Below, one piece after another: positions 6,522-11,313 of a stretch of DNA of 11,313 nt. The stretch is taken from positions 4,763 through 16,075 of the forward strand of contig PLEU01000141.1 of the NCBI GenBank assembly GCA_003136515.1, written 5' to 3'. The notes under the pieces are model-generated. The model was not told the origin of the DNA. It saw only the letters and a list, made by a program, of their open reading frames with translations, and made no database searches. Each line of letters begins with the position of its first letter. Positions within the stretch are counted from its first letter, which is position 1. The position numbers were made by a program, and so were the translations under genes. The stretch is from Spartobacteria bacterium. Its GTDB lineage: Bacteria > Verrucomicrobiota > Verrucomicrobiae > Chthoniobacterales > UBA6821.

Positions 6522-6950
6522 TTAAACAGCCTTGTGGATAATATAGGTGACGGCCCCCCATATGACGAGTTCCTGATTCTCGCCGATTTGGATGGAGAGG
6601 AAGTCGGAATTTGCCGCCTCCAGAAAGACTTTGCCTGCGTACTTTCTGAATCGCTTCACGGTGAATTCCCCGTCGATCATAGCGACGACAATCTGTCGGT
6701 CTACTGGGGTGACAGAGCGATCCACCACGAGGACATCCCCGCTGTGAATGCCGGCATCCCTCATTGATTCACCCTGAACCCTCACACAAAAGGTCGCGAC
6801 CTTGTTCCTGATCAGCTCTTCATTCAGATCAATGGAGCCTTCCAGATGGTCGTCGGCAGGGGAAGGAAAGCCTGCGTCGACAATTGCCGTCACCATGGGG
6901 ATCCGCAGTGGCCTGCTTGGAACAATCTGACGGGGCATGGAGAGCTTCAT
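6522..6950 (-). CDS. umuD: UmuD, self-cleaving regulatory subunit of polymerase V (S24 peptidase family)
   Basis: A 142-residue LexA/UmuD-type protein from the ATG at 6950 (a TTG lies two codons upstream at 6956; a third ATG is at 6938). It lacks the helix-turn-helix domain of LexA: only about 26 residues precede the cleavage site, so it is UmuD and not the repressor. RecA-stimulated self-cleavage is expected at Ala26-Gly27 in DAGFPSPADD, which matches the C/A-GFPSPA motif of UmuD. The catalytic dyad is Ser62 (VQGESM) and Lys99 (FTVKRF). The cleaved form would activate UmuC. It is the first gene of a seven-gene minus-strand cluster and has a LexA-box palindrome 16 bases upstream. No strong ribosome-binding site precedes the ATG and the predicted -10 is very close, so the mRNA may be leaderless or nearly so. 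Confidence 0.95.
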   Translation of the reverse strand: MKLSMPRQIVPSRPLRIPMVTAIVDAGFPSPADDHLEGSIDLNEELIRNKVATFCVRVQGESMRDAGIHSGDVLVVDRSVTPVDRQIVVAMIDGEFTVKRFRKYAGKVFLEAANSDFLSIQIGENQELVIWGAVTYIIHKAV

Positions 6951-6958
6951 GTCCAAAG

Positions 6959-6985
6959 ATGATACCGAACATATGTTCGTGTCTA
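6959..6985 (-). promoter_or_regulatory. Predicted SOS promoter of the umuD operon
   Basis: Reading leftward, TAGACA (6985-6980, five of six matches to TTGACA) and TATCAT (6964-6959, five of six matches to TATAAT) are separated by 15 bases, slightly short. The LexA-type palindrome fills this spacer almost exactly, the expected arrangement for repression by blocking RNA polymerase. The -10 lies only 8 bases before the ATG at 6950, which would place the start of transcription almost at the start codon. Confidence 0.5.
6966..6979. promoter_or_regulatory. LexA operator (SOS box), Gram-positive type
   Basis: CGAACATATGTTCG is a perfect 14-base palindrome of the form CGAAC-N4-GTTCG, matching the LexA box known from Bacillus and related bacteria (CGAAC-N4-GTTYG). 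It begins 16 bases upstream of the umuD ATG. Its position before a umuD gene makes the assignment strong. I saw no second copy of this motif in the window, so it is probably the only SOS control point here. Confidence 0.85.
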
Positions 6986-7013
6986 GTGCGGAGTATCAGG
7001 GCATTTTCTTAGC

Positions 7014-7033
7014 GAGGCAGCCGCCTCACTTTT
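7014..7033 (+). terminator. Weak stem-loop followed by T-rich run
   Basis: GAGGC (7014-7018) pairs with GCCTC (7023-7027) around a four-base loop, and the plus strand continues ACTTTT. This has the form of a short intrinsic terminator for rightward transcription, but no rightward gene ends nearby. It could be a fortuitous stem upstream of the umuD promoter. Confidence 0.2.
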
Positions 7034-7050
7034 GGACTGCCGTTTGCAAT

Positions 7051-7080
7051 ACTTAACAAATGGCTCCAGCGGTAGGATTT
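7051..7080. repeat. Left copy of a tRNA 3'-end direct repeat (possible att site)
   Basis: These 30 bases match 11284-11313 at 27 positions, and the last 22 (7059-7080) are identical. Read on the minus strand, the identical part has the form of a tRNA 3' end (T-loop tail, T-stem, acceptor, G73, CCA). The sequence to the right (ggcctatttt) does not continue as a tRNA, so this copy is only a fragment, as expected for the distal attachment site of an element integrated at a tRNA gene. The left flank is the umuD promoter region. Confidence 0.6.
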
Positions 7081-7357
7081 GGCCTATTTTGCCTCGTATC
7101 TTTGGCTATCGTAAGGACCTTTACAGAGGTACTCAAACCCAAATTCATACTACTTGCGCATACTCGCTCACTGCTTTCTGCTGACAGTTTTGCTGACACC
7201 TCCCTTGAGACGTCTCCAGCTATAGATAGAGATTTCATCGACGGACTGCTATAACCTGCTAAGGATCCCACTGAACTGGCTCATTTAAGAGCAGAGCACC
7301 TCGCTACCAGCCACCTAGGATGATGTAACGAGTTTTAGAGCCGATTAGTATGGAGGA
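7081..7357. other. Non-coding stretch between att-like repeat and repeat-protein gene
   Basis: About 277 bases without a supportable gene. Short overlapping frames on both strands (7060-7254 plus; 7053-7271 minus) resemble nothing, and the plus frame takes its first codons from the tRNA-like repeat. I see no strong terminator hairpin after the stop codon of the large gene at 7358, and no recognisable integrase fragment. Confidence 0.5.
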
Positions 7358-10300
7358 TTAAGAAACTCTACGTCTTGCAACAACTATGAAAACCAGTACT
7401 CCGATTCCAAGCAAAGCATAGGAGGAAGGTTCAGGGACGGACTGCACCGAAACTGTTCCATCAAAACCATTACCGGGCGTCACCAATGTTTCATCGGACA
7501 GAATTTCTGGCTTCGCTAAATATGCAAACTCCTTCGGAGCAACAGTCCCGATGGTTAACTCCAATACAGAGGACTTCTTTGTGAAGCTATAAATAAGCCC
7601 ATCGTAGTTTGTCGTTTGGCCTAACAGGAGATCCTCTCCCCCAAGGAGAGAACCTGTGAGATCAATTTTGTTAAGTCCACTACCCCCAAGTGTGGTGCCA
7701 GTTAGTAGAGGATATGTTCCAATATTGGTCCATGCTCCCGAAAGATCGATAAAGTTATTGGTGCCTGTGATGGAGACTGCCCCACGGGAAAGGATCGAGC
7801 CGTAAGAGTTCTCAATACCTATGGAACCATTGCCTCCAAGGGTCAAAGGCCCAATGGAAAGAGTTCCGCTTCCCAAGCTGTCTAGGAATGAAGCCGTAGT
7901 CCCTTTAGCTGCTTTTACTAGCAGGGGACCGCTTCCAAGAGAGCTCGCGGCAAGAGTGCCGAGACTTACGGTGGTGCCACCGCTGAAAGTGTTGGTTCCA
8001 TTAAGGCTCACGGTTCCGCTTCCGCTCACAACCAGGGATCCCGTTCCTGAGATATTTCCCGAATCAGTCAGTCCAATGTTTTGGGACGGTGCATTTAGCG
8101 TCAGCGCAGATTTTCCTAGGATGGAGACCGTATTGCCAAACTTCAGTGTGGTGCTTGCGCTAATGGTGCCATTGCCCTCGACATAAACGGAGTCGCTCCC
8201 AAAGGCCGAAGAGTTGCCGAGCACGATGGTGCCGCCACTTAGAACGGTACCCCCAGCGTAGCTGTTGCTCCCAGAAATGGTCAGTGTTCCAGTTCCACTC
8301 TGCGTAACTGCGCCGCTGAGAATTGATCCTAAAACGTTCGCTGATCCGGCTCCCGTATTGGAAAAGCTACCAATCAGGGAAAGTCCGTTAGAGATATAGA
8401 GATGGCCCGATCCGCTTTTGGTGAAGTAGGTGGCATTGATAGTGCCTCCGGTAATGTTCTGATCCAATATGTTGTCAAAGATGACCTGATTAGCCGTCAC
8501 ACCATTGGTCGGAACAGTTAATGTACCTATTGATTGAAAGGTTGCATCGTATAAAAAGTTGTCACTTGGAGCGAAGACAACTGCCGGTCCGCCCGAATTG
8601 GTATACCAATTTTTGCTAGTATTGTCCCAAGTACTGTCGGTAAGGGGTTGAAGAGTCTGCCCGTTGGTGGTGGCTACTTCATAGAAGCTGGAACCGGATC
8701 GGTTGAAGGTATAGGTTAAGTTACCCGGGCTGGTCGAACTTCCCAGCGCCATCACGACGTTGAGTGTGGAGTTGGTCAGGAAAACATGTAATGGATCCTG
8801 AACACTGAGGGGCGTCCCGGGGAGGATAGCATTGGAGCCTGCCTGCCAGGCTCCGGTGGTCTGGATGGTTCCTTTACCAAGCCCGAATGTGATGCTGGGT
8901 GTAGTGAGTGTACCGGAGCCTGAGGATGAGGGGAGTGATCCAATGCCGAGGGTTCCAGAGGAGCCCACCTGAGCGGCGATGATAACCCCCCCTGCAGCCA
9001 CTACATTGCCCTGATTGGCTATGGTCAGGGTGCCACCTCCTGCATTGCCCACAGTCAATGTTCCGCTATTACTCCAAATTGATCCCGCCCCTGTCACCAT
9101 AACTGAGTTACTCAGGGAAGTGCTAGCAGATCCGATGTAACTATTAAGATCGCTTACCGTTCCCCCGTTGGAGATCACCATGCTATTGCCCTTGCCCGCA
9201 TCGCCGACAGTGACATTACCAAAATTGTTTAAAGTCGTGTCAGCACCGCTAATACTGAGAAGGTTTTTGGAGGCCTTGGGGGAATATCCCACATAGGTAT
9301 TAAGATAAGTGTGGCTTCCGGAAATGAAGTTAGTCGGGGTGACTGTAGAATTACTACCGACATAGAGATTGCCAGAAGGATTCCTCACAATCCAAAGGGA
9401 GTCGCTATTGCTCTCAACAAAGGAATAATTGGTCACTCCAATCGCAGAGAATTCATTCGTCGTGAAACTTCCACTACCAAAGCTCAAAAGTTCTACGGGA
9501 GTTGTGCTGAGGGTAAATCCGCTCAGATTAAAGACATCTCTTCCCGCGCCAGTGAGCGATAATGCCCCGTTCACCGTCAGGTAATCTCCTGCTTTCAAGT
9601 TGGGGAGTGCGAAGTTTCCGCTGCTATTCCAAGTGAAAGAACCTACCGAGAGATTTGTGGAAAGGATAAATGTTCCACCAGATAGAAATAAACTACTTGA
9701 ACCAAGGGCATTGGTGCTGGTCGCCACCAGCGTTCCGTTGGTGATGAGTGTTGTGCCTGTATAGCTGTTATTGCCAGTAAGAGTCGTGCTGCCGCTGCCG
9801 AACTGATTCACCGTCCCATTTCCGGACATCGGACTGCTCAGGGTTATCGAGTTGCTCTGGTTGAAATTGAGGGTGGCGCTGCCGCTTCCAAGGGCGACAG
9901 ATGTGGTCACAAGCGTTCCGGCGGAACTGTTGCCGCCCAAAGAACCGATGTTTAGGGTGCCATGAGAGCCAGCACCTGAACCTATGCTAAGGCTACCAGC
10001 TGTAACTTCACCCGGACCGATGAGAGTCAGGGTGCCAGTTCCGCCAGCATTTCCAACCGTGAGATTAGAGTTGGTCCAAAGACCTCCGTTTACAATCACA
10101 GATCCAGTTGAACCAGTTGTATTGCCAACAATTCCATTTGCATCTGCAATCGTACCAGTGCCAGAGATGTTGAGGGTTCCTGCCCCGTTAACCCCAACTA
10201 AAAAGTAGACGCTGCTTTTCCATAGACCACTACTAACAAATGCCGCTCCCTGCGAATTGGCTTGGTTTCCTATGTAACCGTTCACATCATAGACCGCAGC

Positions 10301-10831
10301 ATTACTGCTTATTGTAAGACTACCGCTGCCCCCAAAACCAACATTAATATTAGCACTGTTGCTCAGGACAGTATTGTTGCCAGTAACAATAAGTGAGTTG
10401 TTAGAAGAAACGCTGTTGCTACCAACTAGGACATCGCTGGGATTTTCCCCCGCTACCACGCTCACCTCGGCTCCATTGGAAATCACGAGGCTGTTACCTG
10501 AGCCTTGATCCCCTACAACAAGAAAGGCATCACTGCCTGCGCCCGAAATGTTCAACGTCGTGTTTGAACCACTCACGGAGAGAGTATTGTTTGAAGCATT
10601 CGCTGTATAACCGACGTAGACGTTTAGGTAGCTGTTGTTTCCTGAAGTAATATTGTTAGGAGGCACCGTCGAGTTGCTTCCAACATATAGATTCCCGCTG
10701 CCCGCTTTAGCGGTCCCGATCATTCCCAAGCTGCCTGCCATCATCAACAAGACTGAAAAGAGTATAGCACTACTTGGAGATTTATGGCGCGTTAATTTAG
10801 TGAGCGTGCTGGTTAGGTTGTTCACATTCAT
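7358..10831 (-). CDS. Large secreted beta-strand-repeat protein with PEP-CTERM sorting signal
   Basis: A 1157-residue exported protein, very rich in Gly, Ser, Asn and Thr. A long signal peptide (about 1-43, LFSVLLMMAGSLGMIGTAKA) starts it. Most of the chain is expected to be parallel beta-helix, with three autotransporter-associated beta-strand repeats: about 347-383 (TLTGNNSYTGTTLITNGTL), 846-880 (TLTISGSNSYAGGTVLSGGT) and 940-960 (SLNGTNTFSGGTTVSLGTL). A TWDNTSKNWYTNSGG segment near 730 is a common spacer in such proteins. The C-terminus (1132-1157) is a PEP-CTERM signal: VPEPSSYALL, a hydrophobic helix, then ARRR, recognised by exosortase. No autotransporter barrel is present. GNLYVGSNST occurs at about 46 and 487, marking an internal duplication. 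AGGA lies 9 bases before the ATG. Probably a surface or matrix protein; the exosortase gene is not in this window. Confidence 0.92.
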   Translation of the reverse strand: MNVNNLTSTLTKLTRHKSPSSAILFSVLLMMAGSLGMIGTAKAGSGNLYVGSNSTVPPNNITSGNNSYLNVYVGYTANASNNTLSVSGSNTTLNISGAGSDAFLVVGDQGSGNSLVISNGAEVSVVAGENPSDVLVGSNSVSSNNSLIVTGNNTVLSNSANINVGFGGSGSLTISSNAAVYDVNGYIGNQANSQGAAFVSSGLWKSSVYFLVGVNGAGTLNISGTGTIADANGIVGNTTGSTGSVIVNGGLWTNSNLTVGNAGGTGTLTLIGPGEVTAGSLSIGSGAGSHGTLNIGSLGGNSSAGTLVTTSVALGSGSATLNFNQSNSITLSSPMSGNGTVNQFGSGSTTLTGNNSYTGTTLITNGTLVATSTNALGSSSLFLSGGTFILSTNLSVGSFTWNSSGNFALPNLKAGDYLTVNGALSLTGAGRDVFNLSGFTLSTTPVELLSFGSGSFTTNEFSAIGVTNYSFVESNSDSLWIVRNPSGNLYVGSNSTVTPTNFISGSHTYLNTYVGYSPKASKNLLSISGADTTLNNFGNVTVGDAGKGNSMVISNGGTVSDLNSYIGSASTSLSNSVMVTGAGSIWSNSGTLTVGNAGGGTLTIANQGNVVAAGGVIIAAQVGSSGTLGIGSLPSSSGSGTLTTPSITFGLGKGTIQTTGAWQAGSNAILPGTPLSVQDPLHVFLTNSTLNVVMALGSSTSPGNLTYTFNRSGSSFYEVATTNGQTLQPLTDSTWDNTSKNWYTNSGGPAVVFAPSDNFLYDATFQSIGTLTVPTNGVTANQVIFDNILDQNITGGTINATYFTKSGSGHLYISNGLSLIGSFSNTGAGSANVLGSILSGAVTQSGTGTLTISGSNSYAGGTVLSGGTIVLGNSSAFGSDSVYVEGNGTISASTTLKFGNTVSILGKSALTLNAPSQNIGLTDSGNISGTGSLVVSGSGTVSLNGTNTFSGGTTVSLGTLAASSLGSGPLLVKAAKGTTASFLDSLGSGTLSIGPLTLGGNGSIGIENSYGSILSRGAVSITGTNNFIDLSGAWTNIGTYPLLTGTTLGGSGLNKIDLTGSLLGGEDLLLGQTTNYDGLIYSFTKKSSVLELTIGTVAPKEFAYLAKPEILSDETLVTPGNGFDGTVSVQSVPEPSSYALLGIGVLVFIVVARRRVS

Positions 10832-11263
10832 GGTTCTAAATCCTATCTAAGTGTTAGTTTTTGAGTTCGATCTGGTGAAAAAAAGCTGAAATTCTTGGGG
10901 ATTAATGCATACGATTCAGATCATGAAGTAAAGAAGAATTAGAATTCGTAGATGTGAAAAGTTCAGCAGCAGAAAATCAGGTGATCGTGCAGTGACGCGG
11001 AGAGGTTTGGAAAGGGATAGGGAATTGCTGATTATCATGTCCTAGGAAAACTAAAATCTGCACAATTCGCTATGGGCTTGAGGATTCTCAGCACTACTCA
11101 AGGGAATGGGAAGCGCCTCGCCCACCCCGTCCTCTAGGCGTCGGTCTTTATCCGCCAGACTTTAGTTGTTAATGCCTGGTAAGGAAGTTGCAGAATTGGG
11201 ACTTGTACCAGGCTCTCTTTTAATCTGCTGACAGTTACCCGAAAAACGGCATTCCTGTTGGAG
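10832..11263. other. Non-coding stretch upstream of the repeat-protein gene
   Basis: About 430 bases with no supportable gene. It should contain the promoter of the PEP-CTERM protein gene, but I cannot pick a convincing -35/-10 pair. An AGGA ribosome site (about 10841-10844 on the minus strand) is visible near the start codon. A six-base inverted repeat, CTTGAG/CTCAAG (11077-11082 and 11097-11102), and the terminator-like hairpin at 11174-11220 are the only structures noted. The presence of a rightward terminator raises the possibility of a small unannotated transcript. Confidence 0.5.
11174..11220 (+). terminator. Terminator-like hairpin, plus strand
   Basis: GCCTGGTA (11174-11181) is perfectly complementary to TACCAGGC (11206-11213). 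AAGT and ACTT inside can extend the stem across a small internal loop. The plus strand continues TCTCTTTT, a T-rich tail. This fits an intrinsic terminator for rightward transcription, although the 24-base loop is long. No annotated gene reads into it from the left. Confidence 0.35.
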
Positions 11264-11288
11264 GAAGTTTCTCACAGTGAGAAACTTC
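11264..11288. repeat. Perfect 25-base palindromic hairpin next to the tRNA 3' end
   Basis: An 11-base arm, gaagtttctca (11264-11274), is exactly repeated inverted at 11278-11288 around the loop cag. It lies 5 bases beyond the CCA end of the predicted minus-strand tRNA. It could be the tRNA terminator or processing hairpin, although no T-run follows on the minus strand, or a recombinase-binding palindrome at the att site. The left repeat copy at 7051-7080 lacks this hairpin. Confidence 0.6.
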
Positions 11289-11313
11289 AAGAATGGCTCC
11301 AGCGGTAGGATTT
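11284..11313. repeat. Right copy of the tRNA 3'-end direct repeat (possible att site)
   Basis: This is the partner of 7051-7080, with the same orientation, 27 of 30 bases shared and a perfect 22-base core at 11292-11313. The window ends inside the repeat, so the true right boundary of identity cannot be seen. Its left end overlaps the palindrome at 11264-11288 by five bases. Confidence 0.6.
11294..11313 (-). tRNA. 3' end of a tRNA gene, probably tRNA-Asn, cut by the window edge
   Basis: The minus strand reads AAATCCTACCGCTGGAGCCA. This fits tRNA positions 57-76: T-loop A57-A58-A59-T60, T-stem CCTAC, acceptor CGCTGGA, discriminator G73 and an encoded CCA. An acceptor arm ending GGAG-CCA with G73 is typical of bacterial tRNA-Asn. 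The anticodon lies beyond the edge, so the amino acid is inferred. The whole gene should continue to the right and begin with an acceptor strand complementary to CGCTGGA. Confidence 0.55.

Larger units (their letters stand above)
7059..11313. mobile_element. Putative ~4.2-kb island at the 3' end of a tRNA gene
   Basis: The segment is bounded by two direct copies of a tRNA-3'-end sequence. It holds one large gene, the PEP-CTERM repeat protein, and two non-coding flanks of roughly 280 and 430 bases. No integrase, excisionase or transposase can be seen, so if it is an island it is non-autonomous or has lost its recombinase. The alternatives are a locally dispersed repeat or a partial duplication of the tRNA gene. 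The interpretation rests mainly on the repeat pair. Confidence 0.35.

Noticed and set aside
6522..6956. LexA repressor instead of UmuD
   Set aside because: There is no N-terminal helix-turn-helix domain, the cleavage motif has the UmuD form (GFPSPA), and umuC lies in the same operon.
7177..7189. 13-base repeat tctgctgacagtt, also at 11224-11236
   Set aside because: A match of this length is expected about once by chance in a window this size, so I do not treat it as part of the att structure.
7053..7271. Overlapping short open frames on both strands right of the umuD promoter
   Set aside because: Neither has a ribosome site or recognisable motif. The plus-strand frame starts MAPAVGF because it lies antisense to the tRNA-like repeat, a known source of spurious proteins. 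I also looked for integrase remnants here and saw none.
7821..8186. Plus-strand open frame inside the repeat-protein gene, and similar frames at 9311, 9984 and 10635
   Set aside because: They are opposite-strand shadows of a Gly/Ser/Thr-rich repeat protein, with no independent start signal or family match.
7358..10831. Classical type V autotransporter
   Set aside because: The beta-strand repeats occur in autotransporters, but the C-terminus is a PEP-CTERM signal and not a 12-strand outer-membrane barrel.
7358..10831. CRISPR or DNA tandem-repeat array
   Set aside because: The periodicity is at the protein level and degenerate; no regularly spaced identical DNA repeats were seen.

Overview
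The window looks like a chromosomal segment of a Verrucomicrobiota-type Gram-negative bacterium. The main clue is the 1157-residue secreted protein at the right, which combines autotransporter-associated beta-strand repeats with a C-terminal VPEP-type (PEP-CTERM/exosortase) sorting signal, a pairing typical of that phylum. The phylum call is inference from protein style, not from a marker gene.

Layout. 1-450 has no recognisable gene. 451-855 (-) is a small, basic, probably tail-anchored membrane protein. 35 bases away and divergent from it is a DUF72/YecE-family protein (891-1859, +). A convergent gap with a hairpin (1860-2072) separates that gene from the core of the window: seven closely spaced minus-strand genes running leftward from about 6979 to 2073. 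In transcription order these are umuD, a choloylglycine-hydrolase-family Ntn amidase, umuC, an exported phospholipase D-like nuclease, a YpsA/SLOG 'putative molybdenum carrier' protein, an exported AroQ-gamma chorismate mutase and a TPR protein. Gaps are 28 bases or less and umuC overlaps the nuclease gene as ATGA. A perfect 14-base palindrome, CGAACATATGTTCG (6966-6979), sits immediately upstream of umuD and matches the Gram-positive-type LexA (SOS) box, so the whole set is predicted to be one DNA-damage-inducible operon.

Right of the SOS promoter, 7051-7080 carries a near-identical copy of the last 30 bases of the window (27/30 identical, with a perfect 22-base core). Read on the minus strand, the core fits the 3' end of a tRNA (T-loop, T-stem, acceptor arm, G73, CCA), most likely tRNA-Asn, whose body lies beyond the right edge. 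The pair looks like attachment-site repeats bracketing a ~4.2-kb segment whose only large gene is the PEP-CTERM repeat protein (7358-10831, -). No integrase is visible.

How the parts may work together: UmuD and UmuC form translesion polymerase V. The other five operon genes are not normal polymerase V partners. They include two exported enzymes, an intracellular amidase and a possible ligand-binding SLOG protein, so the operon may couple SOS induction to an accessory response that I cannot identify from sequence alone.
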